Origin: Maribacter aquimaris
GTDB taxonomy: Bacteria; Bacteroidota; Bacteroidia; Flavobacteriales; Flavobacteriaceae
NCBI RefSeq assembly: GCF_014596745.1
Contig: NZ_JABTCF010000007.1
Location: 174,527-238,526, forward strand
Length of the DNA: 64,000 bases
Direction of reading: 5' to 3'
The notes under the pieces: generated by a model
Told to the model about the DNA's origin: nothing
Databases searched by the model: none
What the model saw: only the letters and a program-made list of their open reading frames with translations
Position numbers and translations under genes: made by a program
In this document: piece after piece, positions 8,180 through 16,774 of the stretch
Layout: each line of letters starts with the position of its first letter
Position numbering within the stretch: position 1 is the stretch's first letter

Positions 8180-9850
8180 TTATTTTTGATCGTTGTTTCT
8201 AATTTCAAACCAATTAAAAGAAGCTGTATTATTACTTTCCTTACTTAAAGAAGTAGTATACATGGCGTAATAACAGCCCACAAAACCACCTGCTGTTTTT
8301 GTGCTTAAAAACGTAGCATCGACCTTTTCGGCGATAGGCCTCCAATTTTCGCTATCGCTTGAAAAATAAAAGTGATAGAACCCATTGTCCGCCATAATCT
8401 TGAGATATACTTTTTCAGAATCCATTTTTATAGTGTTCATCGTTTCAAGATCACTTCCGTCTGACTTTAATAATTGAATGACATTTTCCCCATCTTGATA
8501 CGATTTGCACAAATAATAGAAGTGTTCAGCATTCTGGAAGACGACCAAACCAGCTTTCTCATTCGTTCTTGTGGTCCCAAAATCCAAGGCCGTGGAGACT
8601 TCACCCTTCAAATGGGATTGCCTAACCCCAATAAAACTTGGATTCTCCTTATTGGAACATGTTTCGGGCCGAGTCCTCAATGTTATCCCTTCGCTACCCA
8701 TCGTATACCATTTAGTTAAGGGAGTTCGTAAAAAATTATATTTGAAGTTTAATTCTTCCCCTGTGAAATCATCAAAAAACAATGAGTCCCTCTTAACTTG
8801 GGTCACCTCTTTTGGAACTTTGATCTCATATCTTTTTTTGACCACTTCGCCCTGCAAATCAAAAACAGGCCAGTTATCTTTCCAAACGACCGGGGCCATG
8901 AACGTTTCCCGCCCCGTATTAAAATGGTTTCCCGAATAAGGCCTACATCCTAAAAAGACACCCCACCAATTCCCATACCCATCTTCGAAAATATCGGCAT
9001 GACCGGTTGAGGTCACTGCATTTTCCCTATCCTCTGGTAAATGACGCTGGGTCAATATTGGGTTTTGGGCATAGCTTTCATATGGTCCGGTTACCGATTG
9101 ACTCCTAAACACCACTTCTGAGTGGTCCTCAGCAGTACCACCCTCTGCCGCCATTAAATAATAATAACCGTTTTTCCTATAGATATGTGGACCTTCTATC
9201 CAAACAGGTTTTTTCTTAATATCGGTACCTCCATTTATTAAGATCTCGGGTTCCCCAATCACCTTCAATCCCTTAACATCAAATTCCACCATTTTAATCG
9301 TTCTATGTCCGTCGTATAAAGGGGTCTTGTCTGGAGCATCACTATTATAAATGATATATACTTTTCCATTATCATCAAAAAACAGGGAAGGGTCTATGCC
9401 TTCCACTTCAGGAATCCAAATGGGATCGGACCAGGGACCTGATGGATCGGTAGCGGTAACCACAAAATTATTCTTTCCTCCTACAATGGTGCATGTAATA
9501 TAATACACCCCATGGGCATAGCGTATGGCAGGGGCAAAAACACCCTGGGAAACCTCTAGTCCACTTAAATTCAATTGTTCCGGCCTATCGAGCACATTAC
9601 CGATCTGTTCCCAATTGACCAAATCATCACTTTTGAAAATAGGGATTCCAGGAAAATAGGCAAAGGTTGAATTTACCAGATAATAAGAACCCTCTACCTT
9701 ACAAATACTGGGGTCTGGATAAAAACCTGCCAGAATAGGGTTTTCGTATGTTCCTACATCAAACAATTGCCCAGTAGGTTGTTCTTTCTTAGGGGAACAA
9801 CTTGTGATGACAAGGTTAAGTACAAACAGTAAAACAAGCGATTTCTTCAT
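8180..9850 (-). CDS. GH43 lipoprotein with C-terminal beta-sandwich (xylan beta-xylosidase type)
   Basis: 556 aa. Lipobox ITSC (Cys18). The GH43 propeller carries Asp46 (FYPDPSI), Asp153 (GIDPSLFFDDNG) and Glu219 (VWIEGPHIYRKNGYYY). From about residue 345 a beta-sandwich follows (SLFFDDFTGEELNFKYNFLR, PSFIGVRQSHL, GLVVFQNAEHFYY), the GH43_C2 type found in 500+ residue beta-xylosidases, where it closes the active site. It should release xylose or arabinose from xylo-oligomers in the periplasm or at the outer membrane. It starts 3 nt after the stop of the GH10 gene at 9854, so the two are co-transcribed. Confidence 0.93.
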   Translation of the reverse strand: MKKSLVLLFVLNLVITSCSPKKEQPTGQLFDVGTYENPILAGFYPDPSICKVEGSYYLVNSTFAYFPGIPIFKSDDLVNWEQIGNVLDRPEQLNLSGLEVSQGVFAPAIRYAHGVYYITCTIVGGKNNFVVTATDPSGPWSDPIWIPEVEGIDPSLFFDDNGKVYIIYNSDAPDKTPLYDGHRTIKMVEFDVKGLKVIGEPEILINGGTDIKKKPVWIEGPHIYRKNGYYYLMAAEGGTAEDHSEVVFRSQSVTGPYESYAQNPILTQRHLPEDRENAVTSTGHADIFEDGYGNWWGVFLGCRPYSGNHFNTGRETFMAPVVWKDNWPVFDLQGEVVKKRYEIKVPKEVTQVKRDSLFFDDFTGEELNFKYNFLRTPLTKWYTMGSEGITLRTRPETCSNKENPSFIGVRQSHLKGEVSTALDFGTTRTNEKAGLVVFQNAEHFYYLCKSYQDGENVIQLLKSDGSDLETMNTIKMDSEKVYLKIMADNGFYHFYFSSDSENWRPIAEKVDATFLSTKTAGGFVGCYYAMYTTSLSKESNNTASFNWFEIRNNDQK

Positions 9851-9853
9851 AAC

Positions 9854-10942
9854 TTATAGTTTTTCTTTTAATCCTTCCAAAAAACCAAAATAAGCGGGTT
9901 TAGGCTGCAGGTTCCCGTCATAGATCGTTGGCCAATCCTTGAGATTGAAAAAAGGTTTGATCCAAGTATCCCGGTCTGTAAAGTCCCAAAAGGTTATTCC
10001 GAATTGTTGCTCTTTTGGAACAATGGTACGATACATTCTTACGAGACTTCTATATTTAGCGGCCTGTGCCTGTTTCATTTCTTCCGTTAATCGATCATAC
10101 ACCTGTACGCCACCATTTCTGGTATCATCATGGGTATTGAAAATAATATCCACTTCGGAAAGATGGATTTGCAACCCCGTTTCAGCTGCCTTTTTGAGTG
10201 CGTTTGCAATCACCTCATCGGGAATATCCATTCGGATGTGCATTTGAAAACCAATTCCGGAAATGGGTACTCCCTTATTTCTCAAACTTTGTATTACATC
10301 GAGGGTGGCTTTCAATTTTACCGTATCCCTTTCGATATTAAAATCGTTATAAAAAAGAATGGCATCGGGATCTGCCTCATGTGCATAGGTAAAAGCCTTG
10401 GCTATATAATCCTCACCTATGGCGTTGTACCAAATTGTTTCGCGCATGGCACCCCCTGCGGATTCCAATCCTTCATTGACAACATCCCAAGCCTTTACTT
10501 TTCCTTTATATCGCCCCACATAAGTTTCAATGTATTCTTTCATAAACCCATCAAGCCATGTGCTATCGGCCAATGCCTTTTCTTCTACCCATTTGGGTGT
10601 GGAACTATGCCAAATCAAATTATGCCCGAACAATCGTTGATTATGACTTTGGGCATAATCAAGTATACTATCGATTCTACCCCAATAGTAGGCCCCTTCT
10701 TGGGGAAGGACCCTATTCATTTTCATATCACTGGCAGAAGTGATACTATTAAAATTCCTTGTCTCCAATGCCTGTAATTCAGCATCCTTTGTCAATGTTT
10801 CGATACGGATGGCCGTTCCTATGGGAAAATCGGCGTAGTCCTTCAAACCGGAATCCATATCCTGACTTAAAAGACCCTCTGAAAAAAAAGATATGGCCAT
10901 AATTGCAAAAATATACCTGTAATTGAAATACTTGTTTTCCAT
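9854..10942 (-). CDS. GH10 endo-xylanase, secreted
   Basis: 362 aa. An N-terminal hydrophobic segment (YIFAIMAISFFSEGLLSQ) gives a signal peptide without an obvious lipobox, so a soluble periplasmic or secreted enzyme is likely. GH10 features: FNSITSASDMKMNRVLP, GHNLIWHSSTPKWV, acid/base Glu157 in DVVNEGLE, nucleophile Glu263 in IHLSEVDI, and GITFWDFTDRDTWI near the end. It is related to the decayed GH10 just upstream (both have QMHI and SE(V/L)DI motifs) and diverged from the lipoprotein GH10s. It is first of a tight cluster with GH43 (3-nt gap), isomerase and ThuA-like genes. A hairpin lies only about 15 nt before its ATG, so transcription from further upstream may be attenuated. Confidence 0.94.
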   Translation of the reverse strand: MENKYFNYRYIFAIMAISFFSEGLLSQDMDSGLKDYADFPIGTAIRIETLTKDAELQALETRNFNSITSASDMKMNRVLPQEGAYYWGRIDSILDYAQSHNQRLFGHNLIWHSSTPKWVEEKALADSTWLDGFMKEYIETYVGRYKGKVKAWDVVNEGLESAGGAMRETIWYNAIGEDYIAKAFTYAHEADPDAILFYNDFNIERDTVKLKATLDVIQSLRNKGVPISGIGFQMHIRMDIPDEVIANALKKAAETGLQIHLSEVDIIFNTHDDTRNGGVQVYDRLTEEMKQAQAAKYRSLVRMYRTIVPKEQQFGITFWDFTDRDTWIKPFFNLKDWPTIYDGNLQPKPAYFGFLEGLKEKL

Positions 10943-10957
10943 GATAAAAATTGAAGA

Positions 10958-10987
10958 AAAAGCCTAAATAATTAAATTTAGGCTTTT
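10958..10987 (-). terminator. Intrinsic terminator between the GH10 pseudogene and the intact GH10
   Basis: AAAAGCCTAAAT (10958-10969) pairs perfectly with ATTTAGGCTTTT (10976-10987) across a 6-nt loop; read on the - strand the stem ends in a T-rich stretch. It follows the broken GH10 and precedes the start at 10942 by about 15 nt. Confidence 0.7.
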
Positions 10988-11017
10988 CGAATGTTTATGT
11001 AATATTCATTTTAAAGC

Positions 11018-11842
11018 TTACTGTAAACCTTCCACATACCCTTGATAGGCTTACTTTTTGTTGTAATTTTCATCGAACAACAAAGGCCAATCAAGATTTC
11101 CCCAGAAGTCGATCAACCAAGACTCATTGTCCCTTAGCCCCCAAACGGTCAACGCGAACTTATTGTCCAAGGGAATGGCATTGTAGATCTGCACTACTTC
11201 TTTATACTTCGCCTTTTGGGCAGTTGCCCTCTCGTTGGTCAATGTCGTTTGATCCCCTTCGGGATTCGCTCTTATATCCAACTCAGAAAAATGGAGTTTC
11301 AATCCCCTACTGACCGTAGCATCCGCAACACTTTGGATATCTGCCGCGGAAGGACCGTTATAGGAAATATGCATTTGTGCACCCACACCATCGATAAGGT
11401 TTCCTAAATCATCAACCAAATCAAATATGGCTGTACGTTTGCTTGAACTTGCCGCAATGTTATAGTCATTGTAAAACAAGAGAACATCCGGATCAGCATC
11501 CCTAGCCCATTGAAAACACTTTCTGATATAGTCATCACCCATTTTATCCTTGAAAACAGAGCTTCTAAGTGGATTACCAGAACCATCATCTATAGCTTCG
11601 TTCACAACGTCCCATGAACGTACTTTTCCTTTGTACCGGGTTACTACCGTGGTAATATAATCCTGTACTATGGCCTCGAACTCTGCATCGGTTCCTGAAA
11701 AATCAGTGACCCAATCCGGGGTCGCATTATGCCAAATAAGGGCATGCCCATGAACATTCATGTCATTTGCCTGCGCAAAATCCACGATAGCATCCGCAGC
11801 GGAAAAATCATAGTTCCCTTCCGATGGATACATGACGTTCAT
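11018..11842 (-). pseudogene. GH10 xylanase, decayed: 5' truncated and with an early stop
   Basis: Both catalytic motifs remain (DVVNEAIDD with Glu82; LHFSELDI with Glu187, numbered from the ATG at 11842). The protein begins at MNVMYPSEGNYDFSAADA, inside the barrel: the signal peptide, first strand and the usual ITPENxMK segment are missing, and the DNA immediately upstream is an A/T run with a stop codon. At the 3' end TAA (11051-11053) interrupts ...FDENYNKK, yet the same frame continues as AYQGYVEGLQ up to TAA at 11018-11020, the expected GH10 tail. A barrel without its first strand and last helix is unlikely to be active. Its codons and the GC content look higher than in the adjacent phosphatase gene. 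Confidence 0.8.
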
Positions 11843-11889
11843 TTTAATTGAGGATATTTTTAAAATATTTTTTTTCTAAAATGATTCAA

Positions 11890-13299
11890 TTATATACCCA
11901 TAAGTTTCTCTATTTTTTTTGGTAAATCTGTATTATCGAAATACTCAGAAAACTCTTCTTGACCTTTACCAATAACTCTAACAGGAATCGGTGTACCAGA
12001 ATGATCGCCAGAACCCCAACTTATTCCTGCCTTTTTATTTAAAATATAGGCTGCTGTTTCTCCAATTGATTTTACCTTAGTTTTAGTTAAATAATCAGCA
12101 TCTGCGTTTACTTTTTTATCTCCTTTAAACTGTTTGTTGTAAGCTGATTTTAATAAGGCTAATTCTTTATCATCTAAAGACAAAACGACATCACTGTTTC
12201 CTAAACCAAAATCTGCCTGTACTAAATCTAAAATAGTGTTAAAAGAAACTTCTGGATTACTATTTTTAAGTTCTGTCATTTTTCTTTTAAATTCTTGAAC
12301 TGAAATTATTTGGTATTTCAACAATTCAGGATGTGTGGCATAATTTATCCCTGTAGATAGAGCGCCTGTTTCATGGTCTGCAGTAACTATTATTAATGTT
12401 TCATCTGGTCGTTCTTTATAAAACTCATAGGCTTCTTTAATAGCATCATTAAAAGCAAGTACTTCATGAACCATGGATACACCATCGTTTCCATGACAGG
12501 CCCAATCAATTTTACCTCCTTCTACCATCATAAAAAAACCTTTATCATTGTCAATCACTTCAATCCCTTTTTTTGTAAAATCGGCAAGAGAAAGCGCGCC
12601 TTCTTTTTTATCAATGGCCCAGTAAAATTCTCCTGAAGGATACATTTCAGGATTTATGGCAATTATTTTTTCATCACCATTTTTTAGTTTATTAAATTCC
12701 TTATGAGAATCTGCAATGGTATAGCCCTTTTTAATAGCATTTTCAAAGGAATCTGGTTGATCTCCTTTTTTTCCTTTAGGATGATGAAAGCCTCCGCCTC
12801 CAAAATAATCAATATTATAATTGGGAAGCTCCATGCTAATTTCGTAATACATATTGCGAGAATTTTGATGCGCATAAAAAGATGCTGGAGTGGCGTGATC
12901 TATCATTACACTAGATAATATACCTACTTTAAAACCTGCTTTTTTTGCTTTTTGAGATATATTTTCATACGCTATTTTTTTGTCGGGTGATTTTCCTATA
13001 ATACCATTATTCGTTTTAAATCCTGTTGACATTGCTGTTGCTGCTGCACAAGATGTAGTGACATAAGAACTAGCTGAATAGTTAGTCATATTCGAGTTAA
13101 CCGGAAAACTATTCATTAATAGTTTGTCAACTTTAATCTCGTTAGGTTTTGCATTTAAATACATTTCGGTAGCATAAACTTGATTTGCTCCCATACCATC
13201 TCCAATAAACAGAAATACATATTTTGCATTTTGTGTATTTTGACTATATCCAAAAGCACAAAAAAAGGCTATTGAAATTATCATAAGTTTTTTTATCAT
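11890..13299 (-). CDS. PhoA-family alkaline phosphatase, secreted
   Basis: 469 aa. Signal peptide (MIKKLMIISIAFFCAFGYSQ) then an alkaline phosphatase fold. Metal-site motifs are present: FIGDGMG (Asp34), IDHATPASFYAH, FMMVEGGKIDWACHGND, VTADHETG and GSGDHSGTPIP at the C-terminus. The nucleophile region reads TTSCAAATAMSTG with Ser83; E. coli PhoA has Asp-Ser-Ala at this place, so the flanking residues are Thr and Cys. It should be a periplasmic phosphomonoesterase. The gene is conspicuously AT-rich compared with the GH10/GH43 genes at 8.2-11.8 kb and is unexpected inside a xylan operon; it may be an insertion or may free phosphate during growth on plant or algal matter (inference). Confidence 0.92.
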   Translation of the reverse strand: MIKKLMIISIAFFCAFGYSQNTQNAKYVFLFIGDGMGANQVYATEMYLNAKPNEIKVDKLLMNSFPVNSNMTNYSASSYVTTSCAAATAMSTGFKTNNGIIGKSPDKKIAYENISQKAKKAGFKVGILSSVMIDHATPASFYAHQNSRNMYYEISMELPNYNIDYFGGGGFHHPKGKKGDQPDSFENAIKKGYTIADSHKEFNKLKNGDEKIIAINPEMYPSGEFYWAIDKKEGALSLADFTKKGIEVIDNDKGFFMMVEGGKIDWACHGNDGVSMVHEVLAFNDAIKEAYEFYKERPDETLIIVTADHETGALSTGINYATHPELLKYQIISVQEFKRKMTELKNSNPEVSFNTILDLVQADFGLGNSDVVLSLDDKELALLKSAYNKQFKGDKKVNADADYLTKTKVKSIGETAAYILNKKAGISWGSGDHSGTPIPVRVIGKGQEEFSEYFDNTDLPKKIEKLMGI

Positions 13300-13485
13300 A
13301 TCTTATTTATTTTTTTAATGGTATTCTAGTTATGTAGTGTTAATTATTTGTTTTGTTTTTTTGAATAAATATTTTGAAGTAAATATATCATTAGTTGAAA
13401 ATTTTTGATAAAACTAAATAAGCATATTATCAAAAATATGTTGCATTGGTTCATGTAAATAGGTTCTAAAAAGTTTGTGAAAAAT

Positions 13486-13800
13486 CTATTTATTAAATGT
13501 CCAATATATTCCACCAAAAATGTGATTCAAAAAGTTTTTATCTTTAAAAGATTCTGGTTTATGACCTAAAACGGTATAAAACGACCTTCCACCTTCATAC
13601 ACTTGACACCTTGAAATAGGATGCCTCTCTCCCATACCTTTTAACGGAATGCCATCATAACCAGCAGTAAAATCATAAGAAGCTTCATCAACAGTCAATA
13701 GAATATGACGGCTGCTCTAATTGTACAATCACATCATCATCGTTTGAACAAGAGCATAAAAACAACGTTGTAACGAATAATAGTATTAATTTATTTTCAT
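13486..13800 (-). pseudogene. Deletion scar: lipoprotein leader joined to ThuA tail
   Basis: Reading the - strand from 13800, ATGAAAATAAATTAATAC frameshifts at once, but the next frame gives KLILLFVTTLFLCSCSNDDD, a classic lipoprotein signal with Cys and an Asp-rich start; one lost A after the ATG explains the shift. At about 13706 this switches into a second homology: the last ~71 codons of a ThuA-like protein (TVDEASYDFTAGYD, GRSFYTVLGHKPESF) about 85% identical to the C-terminus encoded at 6120-6333. The result is a non-functional chimera left by a deletion that removed the body of the lipoprotein gene (perhaps the surface glycan-binding protein expected after SusD) and the 5' part of a ThuA gene. 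Confidence 0.75.
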
Positions 13801-13891
13801 GATATTTAGGTATCAATAATGTATACTCTTATTTTTTTACTTTGAAGATCGCCAATAATAGATATTCTCAATGAAGTCAACATATCTCAAG

Positions 13892-13923
13892 AAAGATGAA
13901 TTGAAACAACTTAATTCATCTTT
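13892..13923 (-). terminator. Hairpin after GH10 copy B
   Basis: AAAGATGAATT (13892-13902) pairs with AATTCATCTTT (13913-13923) around a 10-nt loop, 27 bp beyond the GH10 stop codon. The T-run on the - strand is short, so termination may be partial. Confidence 0.5.
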
Positions 13924-13950
13924 AGAGTTTTCTTAGTATAGATTTACTTG

Positions 13951-15138
13951 TTATTTAAGACTCTCTAAAACGGCCTGTCTCGCCAATTTAGGCTGCATAT
14001 TTCTATTGTACAAAAGCGGGTAATTAGTCCTGTTTGGTATGGGATAGTCATTTTTCCAGGACATACCATCATGGACTCCCCAAAAAGTGACCCTATCTAT
14101 TTTATCACTGTTCTCTACAAAAATTCCAAATAATTCTTTATAACGGTCAGCAAGTTCCTGTTCTACGGTTTCAGGCAAACCATCTTTGTAGGGGTCCAAA
14201 AATGTTTCGAATTCTTCCAATTGAAACTGGGGCTCCATCATACTACGCCCTATTATCTGACCTTCCTTAGTCAGTGGCAACACATCAACATCCAGTTCCG
14301 TAATCATAACTTTAACCCCTAATGCAGCATAAGCATCGATAGCTTGTTGAATATATTCATTCTTGGGGAAATTCAACCCCCAATGCGCTTGAATTCCTAT
14401 ACCATCAATTCTAATTCCAGCATCTTTAAGCATCTTTATCATACGAACGATTCCATCTCTCTTTTCAGGGCGCCAAGCATTAAAATCATTATAATATAGT
14501 TCTGTATCAGGAGCATATTCACTTGCATATTTAAACGCAAGTTTAACCATCTCATCACCATCCCCTATGCGCTTTACCCATGTGGTAGATCTATAAGAGC
14601 CATCATTATCGATAACTTCGTTTACGACATCCCAAGCTTGCACTTTTCCTGCATACCGTCCCGCAACAGCTTCAATGTGTTTACGCAATTGCTCTTTTTG
14701 TTCTTCAGATGAATTGGGTTCCCCTTTTGTATTGGTAAAAAACCAAGCAGGTGTTTGATTATGCCATATCAAGGTGTGTCCAATAATAAACATGTTGTTT
14801 TTTTGACCAAAGGCAACAAACGCATCTGCTGCTGTGAAATCATAAACTCCAGGCATTGGATTTACCGTTTCAGCTTTCATACAGTTTTCTGGAGTTATGG
14901 TATTGAACTCCTTTTTTACTATTTGCCTTATTGTATGATCCTTGTCCGAAACATCATCAACACTTAATGCACTTCCTGTTAAAAAGTGCTTTTTAAAAGC
15001 AGTTTTTAATCCGATATCCTGATTTTTATTTGTTCCTGGTGAAGTTGTATTTTCTATAGTCGCTTTATCATGGCATCCTATTAATACAAGTAAGGCACAA
15101 ATTGCTATAGATAAATTTTTAACTGTAAATTTTTTCAT
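13951..15138 (-). CDS. GH10 endo-xylanase lipoprotein, copy B of a recent duplication
   Basis: 395 aa from the ATG at 15138 (MKKFTVKNLSIAICALLVLIGC). An in-frame ATG at 15177 exists but lies inside a strong hairpin and adds a non-signal extension, so 15138 is preferred, matching copy A. Lipobox Cys22, acid/base Glu174 in DVVNEVID, nucleophile Glu281 in MITELDVDV. This is the third gene of the SusC-SusD operon and so the copy most directly tied to xylan sensing and uptake. It differs from copy A at about a dozen residues, mostly at the termini (for example ARQAVLESLK here, ARKAILECLE in copy A). Confidence 0.95.
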   Translation of the reverse strand: MKKFTVKNLSIAICALLVLIGCHDKATIENTTSPGTNKNQDIGLKTAFKKHFLTGSALSVDDVSDKDHTIRQIVKKEFNTITPENCMKAETVNPMPGVYDFTAADAFVAFGQKNNMFIIGHTLIWHNQTPAWFFTNTKGEPNSSEEQKEQLRKHIEAVAGRYAGKVQAWDVVNEVIDNDGSYRSTTWVKRIGDGDEMVKLAFKYASEYAPDTELYYNDFNAWRPEKRDGIVRMIKMLKDAGIRIDGIGIQAHWGLNFPKNEYIQQAIDAYAALGVKVMITELDVDVLPLTKEGQIIGRSMMEPQFQLEEFETFLDPYKDGLPETVEQELADRYKELFGIFVENSDKIDRVTFWGVHDGMSWKNDYPIPNRTNYPLLYNRNMQPKLARQAVLESLK

Positions 15139-15164
15139 ATTGCTGCCTTTTCTAATAATCAAAG

Positions 15165-15203
15165 TAGATTTAGCCATAGCAACGATAGCTATGGCTTAAT
15201 CTA
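15165..15203. promoter_or_regulatory. Strong intercistronic hairpin between susD and GH10
   Basis: TAGATTTAGCCATAGC (15165-15180) and GCTATGGCTTAATCTA (15188-15203) pair at 15 of 16 positions with a 7-nt loop. No T-run follows on the - strand, so it is more likely an mRNA-processing or stability element, or a partial attenuator, separating highly expressed SusC/SusD from the enzymes downstream. Confidence 0.6.
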
Positions 15204-15217
15204 TTTAAGCATTATAA

Positions 15218-16735
15218 CTAATTTATAAGTTCGTTTGTGTTAATTTCTTTTAGCGGAATTAGTAACCCCATAACTTCTGATTCACTTGTACTTAATGTAA
15301 GATCCACATCTGGTTTAAATCCAGGGTTATTATTATGTCTGCTTATTGTATTATTTAGGAAATAATCAAATCCTCTACGCCTGTTGTTATGCGCATCTTC
15401 GCCTTCGCCAATTAATTCAAAACGATATTCCATCATTATCGCATCTCTAAAGTCTTCTTTAGACCCTAAATATCCCGCTTGAGGAGTAACACCAACTCTG
15501 TTCAGTAATTCATTAACATAGCCTAATTGTTCTCCATTTTGTAATTCGTTAGAAATTTCGGACAGCATAATAAGTAATTCTCCATAACGATAAATAATGA
15601 TATTCTGATTATTGTATTGATTTGTGCTCGTTGGGTCTTTTTCAGAAAACTTAAATAAAAACGGATGTGCTGCATCGTAATCAGCTCGTCCTGAATCAGC
15701 TGGGTAAACTTTAAGGATATCACCAGTGTTAGCATCTGTATACTCACTTAAATAAGTGCCGTTAATTCTAGGATCTCCAGGATATGTTGAAGCATGTAGA
15801 TCATAAACATCGGCATGTACTTGAAACCAACCAAAAGCTTGTGCTGCCTTATAGTTAAGTGGGGTAAAATTTCTCCCCATTTGAGAATTTGCGGCATCTT
15901 GGCTAATTTGCAGTTCAAAAATAGACTCTGAAGAATTTTCATTAGAATCGGTAAATAAGCTACTATAATTAGGCACTAAAGCATATTTTCCATATACTTT
16001 CATAGCTTCAGTATATGCCATTTGCCAATAGTCCATTTCTGTTAATGAACCTTCTTGTAAATCTGAATTGGTAGCCATTGTCATATACAATTTTGCCAAT
16101 AGCATATTAGCAGCATATTGCTTAGGATAACCATTACCACTTGCTCCATTTAATAAACTAGCGGCTTTTTTAGCATCACTAATAACTTGTGCATAAACCT
16201 CTTTCGCTGTTGATTTTGATTTATTTAAATTTTCAGAATCAGGAAGTTCTAACCATAAAGGAATATCTCCAAAAAGTCTTACTAAAGAAAAGTATGCCCA
16301 TGCACGCACAAAATACGCATGACCAGCAATATCGCTAAAAAGCAATTCATCATTAGTAGAAGGATTATCAACAACTCTGATTGATTTGATTGCTGAATTT
16401 GTTTGTGCTATAACACCGTACAAACCTCCCCACATGTTTTCTGAATCACTATCATAATTTGGCTTTAGTGAAAATAAATTTGCATTATTTTTATTATTTA
16501 TATTGTTTCCATTCTTATTTGTATTAAATAAACCTGAAAAACCATTGATTACAAATAAACGGCGTTCTAGCGTATTGTAATTAGTTAACCCTTGATAAAT
16601 ACCATCTAAAGCGGCAGACGCACTTTGTGGCGTATCATATAATGTTTCGTCTAAAAATATTGGGTCTTCATCTAAGTTACATGAACTAGATAAAAAACCA
16701 AATATCAATATTAAAATAAATTTAAAATTTTTCAT
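15218..16735 (-). CDS. SusD/RagB-family xylan-oligosaccharide-binding lipoprotein
   Basis: 505 aa from the ATG at 16735 (MKNFKFILILIFGFLSSSC), preferred over an ATG at 16768 because it opens a proper lipoprotein signal. Typical SusD features: DETLYDTPQSASAALDGIYQGL near the N-terminus, the TPR-containing AYFVRAWAYFSLVRLFGDIPL segment, YRYGELLIMLSEI, and the C-terminal MMEYRFELIGEGEDAHNNRRRG, here with an unusually Asn-rich stretch around residues 85-95. SusD proteins sit on the outer membrane as a lid over SusC and bind oligosaccharides. The paired SusC stop is 39 bp upstream. Substrate xylan is inferred from the surrounding GH10/GH43 genes. The gene is AT-rich. Confidence 0.93.
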   Translation of the reverse strand: MKNFKFILILIFGFLSSSCNLDEDPIFLDETLYDTPQSASAALDGIYQGLTNYNTLERRLFVINGFSGLFNTNKNGNNINNKNNANLFSLKPNYDSDSENMWGGLYGVIAQTNSAIKSIRVVDNPSTNDELLFSDIAGHAYFVRAWAYFSLVRLFGDIPLWLELPDSENLNKSKSTAKEVYAQVISDAKKAASLLNGASGNGYPKQYAANMLLAKLYMTMATNSDLQEGSLTEMDYWQMAYTEAMKVYGKYALVPNYSSLFTDSNENSSESIFELQISQDAANSQMGRNFTPLNYKAAQAFGWFQVHADVYDLHASTYPGDPRINGTYLSEYTDANTGDILKVYPADSGRADYDAAHPFLFKFSEKDPTSTNQYNNQNIIIYRYGELLIMLSEISNELQNGEQLGYVNELLNRVGVTPQAGYLGSKEDFRDAIMMEYRFELIGEGEDAHNNRRRGFDYFLNNTISRHNNNPGFKPDVDLTLSTSESEVMGLLIPLKEINTNELIN

Positions 16736-16774
16736 GTGTTTCTGTTTTTTGTTTTTTGCAATATTCAATTGTAC

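Noticed and set aside
13486..13698. ThuA tail as an independent small protein
   Set aside because: It begins mid-domain and aligns only with the C-terminal third of the intact ThuA-like protein; treated as part of a deletion scar.
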